Shown one piece after another: positions 48,701 through 57,409 of a stretch of 64,000 bases of DNA (within the stretch, counting starts at the first letter, position 1; each line of letters starts with the position of its first letter). Under the pieces are notes generated by a model. It searched no databases, had not been told where the DNA came from, and was given only the letters and a program-made list of their open reading frames with translations. The DNA comes from Toxonevra muliebris (lineage: Eukaryota > Arthropoda > Insecta > Diptera > Pallopteridae), in contig OY829326.1 of NCBI GenBank assembly GCA_963691655.1, forward strand, positions 137,968,998 through 138,032,997, in the 5' to 3' direction. Both the position numbers and the translations under genes were made by a program.

Positions 48701-50397
48701 GTATAATTTTTTTCCGAGTTCTATCAGAATCCACTTTCAAAACCTTGTCGTTTTTGGAAAACTTGTTTTTTTATCGGATAGTGTAATTTTCGTTTTGATC
48801 TACTTATTTAGTAACGTTTGATCACTGATGATGAGAACTGGATGCTTATTTTTTAGCCGATTGTTCTGAAACTTTTAGAAGCTAATTTTTTAACGAAAAA
48901 AATGATGTGTGTGAAAATTTAAGTTATTTCGATGTAAAATAAGGGTACTTCCCATACAAATTTTCCACCTTTTGAGGATTTTTGACGGTTTTTTGTATGG
49001 GAGGTATGTCTAAAATTTTTTTTTTCGCAAATAAATATCAGATTCATTTTTTTCATGCCAAAAAACATGTAACTTTGTTGTATACCCCCAAGCCAAATCT
49101 TCAAAACAAATTTTTGTATGAAACGCTGCTGATACGGGAAAAAACAGTTATCACTACTGAATTCCTTGACCCCGAATTAGTTAGAAACGATATGTCTCCC
49201 GTCTGCTACAAAATTTATTTTTTAACTTCGGGCACTGTGTAATTATTCCAACAATGATCCTAAGTTCAACTGGGATATTATTTAATATCATATTTTATGT
49301 ACATACATATGTATGTGACTACTCACAATCAGTAATATTTTTTAATATTATTGGCTAAGATGAGCATTTCGCTATGATTTCGTCTAGTCGATTTAGTACC
49401 ACACACGTGCATACACACATACATTCTTAGATTAAACCAATTAAAATGTTTTACAATGCGGTCGGTGATTGTTTTTATTTTGCTTTTCTTTTGAACCTCT
49501 TTCAAACACTTAACATGCGTCTAAAGTAAAAATCAGCTGTGAAAAATGCGTAGCAGCAGCAGTATATACGGTTTATACATATATATGTATATATACGCAT
49601 GTATGTATGTATGTATGTATAATCAAGAATCTATATATCTCTATAAAAACGAATTGACCTTGCAATGCCCTTTCAAACAAAAAACAGAATAGAAAAGAAT
49701 TAAACAAAATTAGAGATAAATTTTATATAAAATATTTGCAGAAAGCGACTAAAATTAAATTCGCCTCTGATGATTAATGAATGTAAGAAAACCTGTTTAA
49801 ATGTTTAAAAGTAAACAAAAATTGTTTATTGCTCACGCTCAAAGAAAAATGTCAGTGCAACATTACAATATGAAATGTAAAAAAAGTTTTTAGTGTTTCT
49901 ATGTACTGTACTGAACTGAATGTATTTTTTATTTGTGAGTTATTAATCTTGAAGCTTAACAGCATGGTTGCTGATAAAAAACACTTTTATCATATGTATG
50001 TATGTATAGGTGTACAAACATATATTGACAAAATTAAAAAAAAAAAAGTTAAAAATAAAGCACTTCAATTGATTTGATAATAAAACAAAAAGCTCAGTAG
50101 CAATTCCATTAATGCTTCAAAAAAAAAAACAATTTTTATATTAAAATTTTCTGAGAATTTGAAAACTCTATTCTACTTTATTTTTCTACATACCTCTCCC
50201 GTTGTTTTCAATGTATTTTGTAATTGCATGCGTGTTTTAACCACATCCAATGGTTGCATTATACAAACTTCCACAAAGCCGGCAGAACCGCCTGCAACAA
50301 CCTGCAAGGCGGCACGCTTAAGCACTGAAATTTCATTTTGTACTTGGTGTTGATGATGAAGTATCTGCATTTGCTCTTGTCGCGTTGGCGTAGTCAT
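33214..50397 (-). CDS. Mitochondrial 2-oxodicarboxylate carrier (SLC25A21 type), three exons
   Basis: Exons 50397-50194, 34036-33854 and 33786-33214 join in phase 0 to 960 nt, 319 aa, the normal carrier length. The three signature motifs are PLDVVKTR (about 49), PFEVVK (about 148) and PFDVAK (about 246). Blocks such as ETPKRAIKF, GLVEAIAVNPFEVVK, NGLFNMVYFGFYH and MRLGPGGAIMLLVFEY are those of the 2-oxodicarboxylate carrier, orthologous to Drosophila CG5254 (memory). Family role: exchange of 2-oxoadipate/2-oxoglutarate across the inner mitochondrial membrane in lysine and tryptophan breakdown. The 16.2-kb first intron contains a complete lipase gene on the same strand plus many mobile elements. 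The second intron is 67 nt. Confidence 0.95.
33854..34036 (-). CDS. Oxodicarboxylate carrier exon 2
   Basis: After TTTTCAG: GHYKGVFDCFAKMYRQEG, SYWKGILPPLIAETPKRAIK, ending APTPL before GTAAGT. It encodes the rest of carrier repeat 1. Confidence 0.94.
34040..34955. other. Carrier intron 1, 3' portion
   Basis: AT-rich intronic sequence without recognised repeats, between carrier exon 2 and a mariner relic. Confidence 0.45.
34960..35450 (+). pseudogene. Mariner transposase relic (N-terminal half)
   Basis: Frames read HFREVLIFFFNSKKK, SHRLLPEFYVEYTLSIKIC and WF, then after a shift FEDEELEMLLDEGSCQTQEE, ISKRLKSLGLIQKEGNWASY, DLKPREDERR and SFLHRIIMGVEKWICY. The last block is the first catalytic motif, GDEKW, here changed to GVEKW. 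An in-frame TAA lies near 35218. The element stops where SINE-like sequence starts. Confidence 0.85.
35580..35905 (-). mobile_element. tRNA-derived SINE, possibly two heads
   Basis: On the minus strand 35899-35827 is a 73-nt tRNA-Glu(TTC)-like sequence: TGTCTAGTGGATAGTGCA (A box) and GGGTTCGATTCC (B box). A second tRNA-like head with TGGTCTAGTGGCTGAGTG and GAGTTGGATTC lies at about 35660-35590. Between them is a body with CCGTTCGGAATCGGCG. The mispaired acceptor stems argue against functional tRNAs. Confidence 0.7.
35910..36790. other. Carrier intron 1 sequence
   Basis: AT-rich; no family recognised. Confidence 0.4.
36796..37384. mobile_element. TIR element, GTTCCCGTAC family (about 590 bp)
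   Basis: Ends AGTCCGTTCCCGTAC and, inverted, AGGTCTGTTCCCGTAC. An internal GTTCCCGCACTC / AAACTTGCAAATGAGAG block parallels the organisation of 22936-23660. No transposase. The TIR differs from that element by a C-for-A change at the same position in both ends. Confidence 0.7.
37390..39299. other. Carrier intron 1 sequence with doubtful RT trace
   Basis: AT-rich. At 39010-38624 (minus) overlapping frames give LLLLIFNIVLKEILLGIGRT and a Glu-rich tail, faintly like a LINE RT after the Q-G-x-x-L-S-P-x-L-F-N motif. Too decayed to assign. Confidence 0.35.
39304..39500. mobile_element. piggyBac-like MITE (197 bp)
   Basis: CCCTCTAGTA at the left, TACTAGAGGG at the right, flanked on both sides by TTAA (39300-39303 and 39501-39504). 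TTAA targeting with CCCT ends is the piggyBac signature. Confidence 0.75.
39540..39790. repeat. Interspersed repeat shared with 44290-44540
   Basis: GAAATGGCTGCCACAATATC and TCCAAAACTAATGA recur with few changes near 44418-44470. Upstream sequence (CAGCAATCATTTATACTTGAA) also matches. Element class unknown. Confidence 0.55.
39800..41392. other. Carrier intron 1 sequence 3' of the lipase gene
   Basis: AT-rich; no ORF or family recognised. The lipase poly(A) signal (41376-41381) lies at its right end. Confidence 0.4.
41376..41381 (-). promoter_or_regulatory. Lipase polyadenylation signal
   Basis: AATAAA on the gene strand, 12 nt after the lipase stop codon. Confidence 0.5.
41393..43333 (-). 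CDS. Secreted acid lipase (AB-hydrolase lipase family), three exons
   Basis: Exons 43333-43220, 43149-42424 and 41788-41393, all phase 0, give 411 aa, typical for insect neutral/acid lipases (Lip1/Lip3-like). The signal peptide MRAYTSLLICLVFITYTSA is followed by the AB-hydrolase-associated region (HGYPAESHFLETSDGYVL). HGLF (about 88) forms the oxyanion loop. The nucleophile elbow is GHSQG with Ser about 176. Likely acid Asp about 350 (YYGLSDKSA) and His about 381 (WGHLDF) complete the triad. Expected to hydrolyse acylglycerols or sterol esters outside the cell or in the lysosome. The gene is nested in the carrier's first intron on the same strand. Intron 2 starts with the weak donor GTTATT and contains a MITE. 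All catalytic residues are present, so it is probably active. Confidence 0.93.
41847..42415. mobile_element. hAT-like MITE at the lipase intron-2 donor (569 bp)
   Basis: Ends CAGAGCTGTAAAAG (left) and complement of AAGAGCTGTAAAAG (right), with the similarity continuing through TGCAATCA. It is flanked by ACAATAAC (41839-41846) and ATAATAAC (42416-42423), 7 of 8 identical and matching the hAT consensus nTnnnnAn. No ORF. The right duplicate coincides with the first eight intron bases. Confidence 0.8.
43420..43430 (-). promoter_or_regulatory. Lipase TATA box
   Basis: GGTATATATACG on the gene strand, about 90 nt before the ATG; expected transcription start near 43390. Confidence 0.6.
43456..43464 (-). 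promoter_or_regulatory. Paired GATA sites upstream of the lipase
   Basis: AAGATAAGATAATCC on the gene strand has two overlapping GATA motifs about 30 nt upstream of the TATA box. GATA factors drive many fly midgut and fat-body genes, which fits a digestive lipase (inference). Confidence 0.5.
44564..44771. mobile_element. Nested MITE (about 208 bp)
   Basis: TTTAACTGTGGAGGTG at the left pairs with CACCTCCATAGTTAAA at the right (15 of 16). It lies within 43788-45839. Confidence 0.6.
44900..45398. mobile_element. Nested piggyBac-like MITE, right end decayed
   Basis: TTAACCCTCTAGTTCACAA at the left; at the right GGGAACTAGAGAGTTC is its degraded inverse. The left TTAA is present, the right one lost. 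Related in end sequence to 39304-39500. Confidence 0.45.
45850..46430. other. Carrier intron 1 sequence
   Basis: A 104-codon plus frame (46106-46420) is open but shows no family resemblance and no coding signature that I trust. Otherwise AT-rich. Confidence 0.35.
46432..46661. repeat. Foldback (hairpin) repeat, about 100-bp arms
   Basis: Arms run AAAATTTAGCTTAAAGTATT ... CATTAGTTTAGGAGAT and back as ATCTCCTAAACTAATG ... AATACTTTAAGCTAAATTTT, separated by a loop of about 35 bp. Probably a palindromic MITE. Confidence 0.7.
46670..50190. other. Carrier intron 1, 5' portion
   Basis: AT-rich. Contains an (ATTACT)n run near 48249-48272, a TATG run near 49598-49620, and a possible small CCCT-ended repeat at 48431-48518. 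No gene recognised. Confidence 0.4.
50194..50397 (-). CDS. Oxodicarboxylate carrier exon 1
   Basis: 68 codons: Gln/His-rich leader, then LKRAALQVVAGGSAGFVEVC and the first carrier motif PLDVVKTRMQ. It ends GAG/GTATGT, phase 0. ATG at 50397 is the only in-frame start before the first membrane helix. Confidence 0.93.
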
Positions 50398-50990
50398 TTT
50401 GATTGTTGTTGTAATATTACAATTTTTAAAATATAATTTTTTTTTTTTTTACAATTTTTTAAATTTTTATTTGTACGTAGTATAAACGAGTTTATATAAA
50501 ATAAAATAATAATAAAACGCAAAAGTAAATGCCACCGACAACGACCGTCCGGAATAAAATACGCACAAAGCTACGTCACTTTTCTACTACTACACATACT
50601 AGCACTCGCATTGAGCTCAAACGTGGACTGACTGAATGATTGGCATACATATAAATATTCATTCAATTAGCGTAAAGTGTTGTCGTCGTCGTTGCTCGGA
50701 GAATTCCAACAGTTAGATCTAAAAATCTGAAACTCATTATTTTGTTGGTGTTGTTGTTGCTGCTTCTTCTTCTTCTTTGGAGAAATAGAATAAATTGTCG
50801 CATCTGCGCAGTTTCTTTTTTTTTTTTTTTGTTACCGCCTTTTGATTTTGTTTTCATACTCATTTCAGTTTTAATTTCAGTTTGTTTTGCTTTATTTTGT
50901 AGGTAAGTAGTATATATGTAATTGGATAAAGTTTTATTTTGCCGCAATTTTGCAAAAGAGCGAAGTTTTATTCATAATGCATATGGACAG

Positions 50991-51134
50991 TAGCGGTTCC
51001 TGAGATTTCGGAAAGGGGCTAAAATTTTTCACCTCTTTAAAGTTTTTTTTTTTTCAATTTATAATCAACGATCAAAATATATGGGATATTCATCGGGAAG
51101 GGAGTTGGGGGCTTATCCCCGAAATTCCCCGTTA
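50991..51134. mobile_element. MITE copy 1 of a TAGCGG family
   Basis: Starts CAGTAGCGGTTCCTGAGATT and ends CCCCGAAATTCCCCGTTAGTG. Internally similar and in the same orientation as 52145-52304, including AACGATC and CTTATCCCCGAAA blocks. Confidence 0.55.
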
Positions 51135-51142
51135 GTGGACAT

Positions 51143-52127
51143 TAGGCCGGGGCGATTTGTATGGACTAAAATTTTACGATACCGCGCCGTCGAAATTATG
51201 ATTCCTCTTTTCATTTCCAACAACAAGTTCTAAAATTAATTAATGATCTAAAATTAATTACGAGGCTCCGAATTTGATTTTTACGGCAAATGTTCGGTTT
51301 ATATAGAATTTTCAAGGCACTTGGAATTTCTGTAATTACACTGTGCAATAGTAAATTTCAAATGTAGAATGGATAACTTTTTAAGGGTAATTCCGGGTCC
51401 CTGATTCTGACCCTGTACTTAAATTTTCTCTATCACGTCTGGGATCCCTTCTATGAGGGCCAAAACCCATAATTTTGGTATACGTGGGACCAATATAAAA
51501 TTTTTTTTATTTTACTTTGTACATGTCTCATATCTAAGAAAAAGTTATTTATTATGGAAGGGAGGAAAAAATTACTTAGATGGAAAAACTCTGCCAACCT
51601 CCCTTACCCGCCTTTTGGGGTGTTATATGAAGCTTCTATGCGATATATGACTATACTGGGTAAACAAACGGGAAAAATGTTCCCGATCGAAAAGTAGTTG
51701 AGGTCGCCGAAGGTCAAAATTACCTAGGCCCAAAATTTAAAAAAAAAATAACCTTTGGAAAATTTTTGTTTTTATTTTTTATAATTCCTTTGCACTGGTT
51801 TAATTGTTGACAGAAATAATAAACATTCTTCGGAAAAAATATTCTCCATCAAAAAATAATTAAAGTCATTGAAGGTCAAAACCCACTAAGTCCAACTTTT
51901 TCCCAGAAACTAATTTTCACATCTTCATTTTTTCACAGAAAAAATAATTGCGAAAATTCTGAGTGTCTTGAAAATTCTATATAAAACAAATATTTTCCAT
52001 AAAAATCAGATTTCGGAGCCTCGAAATTCATTTTAGACCTATGTCGTAGAAGGACTTTTTGTTTGTAATGACAAGAGAAATCATAATTTCGACGGCGCGG
52101 TATCGGTAGCCAAATTACCCCGGCTTA
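51143..52127. mobile_element. hAT-like element with long TIRs (985 bp)
   Basis: Ends TAGGCCGGGGCGATTT and complement of TAAGCCGGGGTAATTT. The inverted similarity extends about 190 bp with ACCGCGCCGTCGAAATTATG and GAGGCTCCGAA blocks. A perfect 8-bp duplication, GTGGACAT, flanks it at 51135-51142 and 52128-52135 and fits the hAT consensus nTnnnnAn. No transposase. Confidence 0.85.
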
Positions 52128-52144
52128 GTGGACATACTTATATT

Positions 52145-52304
52145 CACTAGCGGATTCAGAGATTTCCGAAAGAGAGGGTTTATATATTTTTGTCTCTACA
52201 TTTCAAATTTTATTTTTCGATTAACGAACAACGATTTAAATGTATTCATCGTTAAGGGGGGCGTATCCCCGAAACTCTCCCCTTTGGATCCGCTAGTGCT
52301 TATA
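52145..52304. mobile_element. MITE copy 2 of a TAGCGG family
   Basis: CACTAGCGGATTC at the left and GGATCCGCTAGTG at the right are inverted. 160 bp, same family as 50991-51134. Confidence 0.65.
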
Positions 52305-52659
52305 TACCTATATATGTATGCCAGATTTTATTGAGTAAAATAAATAAATAATATTTGTATATGTGTGTGTGTGTGCATGATCGCTCGCCAAATGTTCCAT
52401 CACTCTCATTGCTCTTTATTATAAAGAGAGAAAGAAAGCTCTCTCTCTCTCTATCTCATGACTAATCAATTCATTTTATATTAATTTTTTTTTCTTGATT
52501 CGCACTAATTAGTTGTAATTTGTTATTTCTATATAAATTCAGAAGTAAGCGTTATTAATTTTATTTTTTTTAGTTGCTAGAATGTCAGCAAATCAATGTG
52601 GACAACACAAAGTTTTCTTTGAAGATTGTTTTAATTCATTCAAAAATAAAATCAGTAAC

Positions 52660-52990
52660 AAATCGAAAGAATTAATATTTAGTGTGTTCGCTCTTGGCTT
52701 CCAGCATCATCTTAAGGCGTTTTGGCATAGATTCTACGACAAGTGTCAAAGATTTTCTCAGCTGGGTAGCACACTTAATTCACTGTTCGAGTAACTTGAC
52801 TTCGTTTACGCAATCCATCTTTCTAAGTCTCACCTGGCAGATGGACCACAAATCCTCGATTGGATTGAAGTCCGGAAAATTGCCAGGTCAATCCAAAAGT
52901 GTTTCAAAGCTGTATTTGTTCAAGGCATGTGTCACCACTTTGTTCACTTTCAGCAGCTCACATTCAGCAGTCAGACTAACACCTTAAGGA
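52660..52990 (-). pseudogene. Tc1-like transposase C-terminal fragment (left arm)
   Basis: Minus strand reads GNFPDFNPIEDLWSICQ near 52880-52830, followed by CATQLRKSLTLVVESMPKRL and MMLEAKSEHT. This is the third catalytic region and C-terminus. Stop codons and shifts interrupt it. Confidence 0.75.
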
Positions 52991-53109
52991 ATAAATGTTT
53001 TGGAAGAGTTTTTCCTTTTTTGGTTCAGGATCATTCGTACCTGTAAGAGGGATGAGGAACAGCGAAAATGACATAAATGATCGAATGCTCCCTGAACTCT
53101 CAAAGATAA

Positions 53110-53440
53110 ATTTGGGAAGCCCGATTTTTTATCAAGATCTGACACCCTGCCATCCATAAGATTTTGTAAATATTCTTCGCTGACAGCGGGGTAACCATTT
53201 TGGATTGGCTTGATAGTTTGCCGATTCTCAATCCAATTGAGAATTTGTGGTAAGTCGACAATGCGAGACTCAGTAAGATGAATTGCACAAATAAAATCAA
53301 GCTGATAGAACAGTGAATGAAGTGTGGTAACGTGATGAGAAAATTTTTAGCACCTGCAAATTGTTAATAGAATCTACGCCAAAGAGTATTCAGATGATGC
53401 TGGAAGCCAAGGGTAGAAACACTAAAAAATAAGTATTTCG
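53110..53440 (+). pseudogene. Tc1-like transposase C-terminal fragment (right arm)
   Basis: Plus strand reads FQQDLTPCHP near 53130, then LDSLPILNPIENLW near 53210-53250, LLIESTPKSIQMMLEAKGRN near 53355-53415. Same region as the left arm, inverted and diverged. Confidence 0.75.
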
Positions 53441-53596
53441 GTATGTTACTGATTTTTTTTTTTGTATGAATTACACACTTTTTCAAAGAAAAATTGTCTT
53501 GTTCACATTAATTTGTACAAGGGTGTAGAATTTTAACTCATGAATTCCAGTTTAAATACTAATACCTGTATTAAAATGTGGTGTTGGCTTCTTCTA

Positions 53597-53770
53597 GTGG
53601 TCGCCGTAACCTAGTGGTTAGTGTGTTGGACTGGTACGCAGAAGTGCCCGGGTTCATATCTCAGCACGCTCAAAAAACAAAAATGGAATAAAAATAAAAA
53701 TTGTTCTACACGGCACCACCTCTTGGCTGTCAATGGCTAACCTCCAAGAGTAAAATATATGGAGAGACCA
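53597..53770 (+). mobile_element. tRNA-derived SINE
   Basis: A tRNA-like head with AACCTAGTGGTTAGTGTG (A box) and CGGGTTCATATC (B box) spaced as in tRNAs, followed by an A-rich linker and an unrelated body ending near GGAGAGACCAGG. No CCA or paired acceptor stem, so not a tRNA gene. Confidence 0.6.
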
Positions 53771-55072
53771 GGCGCGTAGGTAAAAAAATGTTGGGTGTTC
53801 GCTGAAAATTTTTTTTTTATATAAAAATTTCGGTTTTGGTAATTTATGTTTTTCTTATTATCTGAAGGGCTAAGGGGCTAAAAGTTAATCCCCTCATTCA
53901 TTGAGAATGGAAGTTCATTCATTATTTTATACACATATACATCCAAAAGTTGGGCACTTCCCAACGAATTTTTACAATATCTAATAAACCATAAAATTAC
54001 CTTTTTATTTTAGAATTAAGTTAATCTTGGTTGGAAGTAGACCAAAGAATGGATCGTCTACTTCAATTCTTCGTTTGTATCTCTGAAAGTCATTAGGTTT
54101 AAAAAATCCTGTCAGATGGTCTTAAAAAACCAAAATGCTTAGGAGGAAATAAAAATTTAAGTTTTTTTTAACCCTTTTTGGGAAAACTGATCGCTTTATC
54201 GAACAGCAACTTTAAAAATTTGTCAAAAATGCATTTATAATTTTTTTCCAACAGTTATTACTGTTTAAAATTTCTATATATACTGACTTTAAAATTATAT
54301 TTAGATTATTTAAAATTTTTAGATTATTTTATTGTATTTCACCTGACTTAAAGACCAAGTAAGCAGAAATACTTTTTTGGTTTTGAAAATCAACAAAAAA
54401 TAGTAAAATTCGTTATTTTGCATTTGAAATAAGAAATTCACTTAGGTAAAATAATAAGCTTGATGTAGAAATTATACATAACTTCATAGATCCTTATATA
54501 TTTGAAGAAGGCTTGAGCTGACCAACCGTTTGTAATAAAACATATGGAGAAATAGGAAAAATTCAACAAAAATGCAGATTTTTTACATTTCGCTGTTTTA
54601 ACTGATAATAATTTCTAAAATACTGTATATTTGACCCTAGGGAATCTTATTTTTTCGGGATAAGCAAAAAACTACTATACTCTCTAAAATCCAGAAACAA
54701 GTTTCTTTAAGTTTTTAAGCACTGAAATTCCTTAATGAAGACATTTGGAAATTGTGTTTTGAAAATTCTCAAAATTGTATATGGGCCAAAATGTGTTGTT
54801 TCCGCCATATAAAAGCCCACGAAAGACCGAACAAACAAAAAAAAAATACTAAAAAATACCTAAATTGGTATAACTCACACAAAACCCCTAAATATTTAAC
54901 TAGATATTTATAATTATATCTGCTGATGGTTTGGGTTCCGCAACCGAACCATTATTCTCTCAAAGTCTGCCAAATTATCCTATTGTAAATTCCTATTCTA
55001 TGCCCTCCCCCACTTTATTTTTCAATTAATCAAACAAAATTAATTAATAATAACTAGGAAATTACATTAACT
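53771..55072. other. Intergenic spacer
   Basis: AT-rich, no ORF above background, no repeat assigned. Confidence 0.4.
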
Positions 55073-55078
55073 TTTATT
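55073..55078 (-). promoter_or_regulatory. Poly(A) signal overlapping the MADF-BESS stop codon
   Basis: The gene strand reads GAATAAAAG: the AATAAA hexamer includes the TAA stop. Another hexamer further downstream could be used instead. Confidence 0.35.
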
Positions 55079-56057
55079 CAAAATGTTTTTTTAAAATTTC
55101 TCTGTTAACATCTTTTAAAAATTTTTCTTGGAGATGAATTTTACTTTCTGGTGGAAGTTGCTTCATTTTTATTGCCAACATTTTCATAAATATCTCATTG
55201 TCATCCATTTCAGTGGCTTTAAATCGTCCCGAAAGTATTTCATTCAGATTATCCAAGAAAATACTCAACGAGTCACCTCCTCTACGTATTTTTTCCGTTG
55301 GAGGCTGCTGTAACAGTTCTTCTGCAGGTGGTTCGTTAAAACTGTCGCTCTTTAACGAACCGCGTTTACTATGTGGTCTCTGGGTTGGCGGGCCTTTAGG
55401 AATCTCTTCATCAGATGATTCTATAAAACCTTCGCTGTTTAACGAGACGTCTTCGTTTTTAACAGGGGGCATCTCCAATGATTCTTCAGCGTATGAATCT
55501 ACAAAACTGTCACTACGTGATTTCTTATGTGGGGGACTTTGTGGCGGCTCTTCAGTGCAGAAATTCATAAAACTATCTTCGTTTTCATTTAATGCTGCTT
55601 GCTCAAATTTTCCTAATTGCCTGAAAATATTTGTTTTTTTTTTTTTTCTTTTAATTACTTGCTTTTTGATTTTAAAATGCGTATACACATACTTTCTTGG
55701 TTTCATAACCTCACGAAGGAACTCAAGCCTAGAATAAAACTCCCACTCCTGATCATCGTCATCACCAGTAGCAGAGGCTTCCTCCTTTTTTCTTGTTTCC
55801 CGCACGAAGCGATCGCGAAGACTTTTCCATCTCTGCTTGCATTCTTCCACTGCAAATACATAAAACATGATTTTGAATTAGGTAAAACAATAATTGCATT
55901 GCGAACAATAAAACTAACCTGGTCTTCCAATTTTCTCAGATATTTTAAGCCAAGTCACTTGCCGTCTAATAATATTTTTATACGTTCGCGAGCCTGTGCT
56001 GAATAAACATTCGTTTTGGCGCACCAAAGAAATTAATCTATTCTCGAAAGCACTCAT
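55074..56057 (-). CDS. MADF-BESS domain protein (Adf-1-like), three exons
   Basis: Exons 56057-55919, 55849-55693 and 55620-55074 give 843 nt, 280 aa. The MADF domain spans about residues 4-98: FENRLISLVRQNECLF, VTWLKISEKIG, EECKQRWKSLRDRFVRE, EWEFYSRLEFLREVMKPR. A linker of repeated acidic/Pro blocks (EEPPQSPPHKK, EESLEMPPV, EEIPKGPP, EELLQQPP) follows. The C-terminal BESS motif (DDNEIFMKMLAIKMKQLPPE) mediates self-association. Likely sequence-specific transcription regulator in the nucleus; insects have many. The 72-nt second intron is a multiple of three without stop, so retention would add 24 residues. Confidence 0.9.
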
Positions 56058-56059
56058 TT

Positions 56060-57040
56060 TAAGATTTATTGATTTAAGTGAAAAATATTTCGCTTTGTTG
56101 TATTTACAGCTGATTTGCTGTCAAAACGCACGACAGGGTAGAGCGCTTTATTTGCGTTTACGATATATGTATACATGGAATTTACGATATAACGCGCGAG
56201 GTTGCATTTCATTTTACTTCGAATGTTTTGCATTGATTTCTATTTCATTTGTGAGAACGCTTCTGACCTAACGTCACAGTGCGTTTCGAGTGTCATACTT
56301 TATATTTGTATGTAAAAACATATGCATGTACGCGTGAGAATGCTTTGGTAAAGAGACGCAAAATGTATTCAAATTAAGATCGCTCGTAAGATATTCCATC
56401 ACTCTCACTGCCCGCTTTCTATTATAAGGTGGAAAAAGCTTTTCCTCTCATGTGAAAACAATTGCATTTTACTTTTGTTTTCGATTCATACGATGTACTT
56501 TAGGCGCTATTTGTTATCGAATTAATATAGTTCAATACGTTGAATGGTATTTGTAAGCTTAAGCACTAATGAATTGGAACTGAAGCACTAATGAACTAAA
56601 AATTAAATAATTAATGAATGGAAGCTTAAGCACCAAAGAATTTGATTCTGATTCGTCAATGCTTAGTTTAAGTAGGTCATTTATGAATCGGAGAATAGCT
56701 GTTGAAAATTGTAACTTCAAATGAAATGTCAAAGTTTTAGTATGTAGTACATTTAGTACCGGGATCTCGGGATTCGGACCTAAAGGAGGTCCCAAGAATC
56801 CCGGGATTGAAAAGAAATAATCCCGGGATTTTCGGGATTCGTATCACATAACAAACAAACAACTCGCTTTTTCGCTATTCATAGTCATTCATGAAATTTT
56901 AAAAATAAGCGCGTGGAAATCATTAAAACGCTACTACTCTGATGCATAATAACGTTAATATATACATAAGTTGTAATAAATATGAATGTGACGGCGACAT
57001 CATACTCATACCATCCTTAATCTGTTTGATCTAAGATGAA
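56060..57040. other. 5' flank of the MADF-BESS gene
   Basis: Contains a segment (about 56375-56460) related to 52378-52455 (ATCGCTCG and CCATCACTCTCA) and a CGGGATT-rich patch (56758-56842) like the ends of some hAT elements. No gene. Confidence 0.4.
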
Positions 57041-57341
57041 TTTATGAAAACGGTGATAGAAGCAGGACAACACCCACACGGCTTTGTTGTTGCGACCATA
57101 ATGGCGGAGCACTCTGAATATCAAAATCAGCTGACGAAAGCAGTAGTACAACACGGCAATGACAATACATCTTTGTTGTTGCGGCCATTATGGCAGGCGA
57201 AAAAAGTAAACAAACAACCAAACGTAAACAAACTTTTGACAACCAGCGTCCTTCACCACGAAAAACAAATGGCGCCATAAAAAATATGAAGAAGAATGAG
57301 TTGCTACTAACTTCATGTTATAGAAATTCACCTTGTTTTGA
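57041..57341. mobile_element. MITE-like repeat, related to 4365-4594
   Basis: Left AAAACGGTGATAGAAG, right inverse AAAACAAGGTGAATTTC. Internal TTTGTTGTTGCG appears twice. Shares the right-end sequence with the copy in the pcx intron. Confidence 0.5.
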
Positions 57342-57409
57342 TCTATACATCACCACAGTTTGATTAAAAATATTTGGAAAATTGTTAGGATCAGGCAAAT
57401 GACTCAACT

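Larger units (their letters stand above)
52572..53539. repeat. Inverted pair of Tc1-like 3' halves
   Basis: About 430-bp imperfect arms. From the outside, both start with AAAT(C/T)AATGTG and TTTTCTTTGAA and lead into the C-terminal end of a Tc1 transposase. The two copies are head-to-head: transcription would run outwards from about 53050. Confidence 0.75.

Noticed and set aside
53598..53670. tRNA gene
   Set aside because: A and B boxes present but no acceptor pairing; followed by A-rich linker and SINE body.
57044..57280. 78-codon frames on both strands
   Set aside because: Inside a MITE-like repeat.
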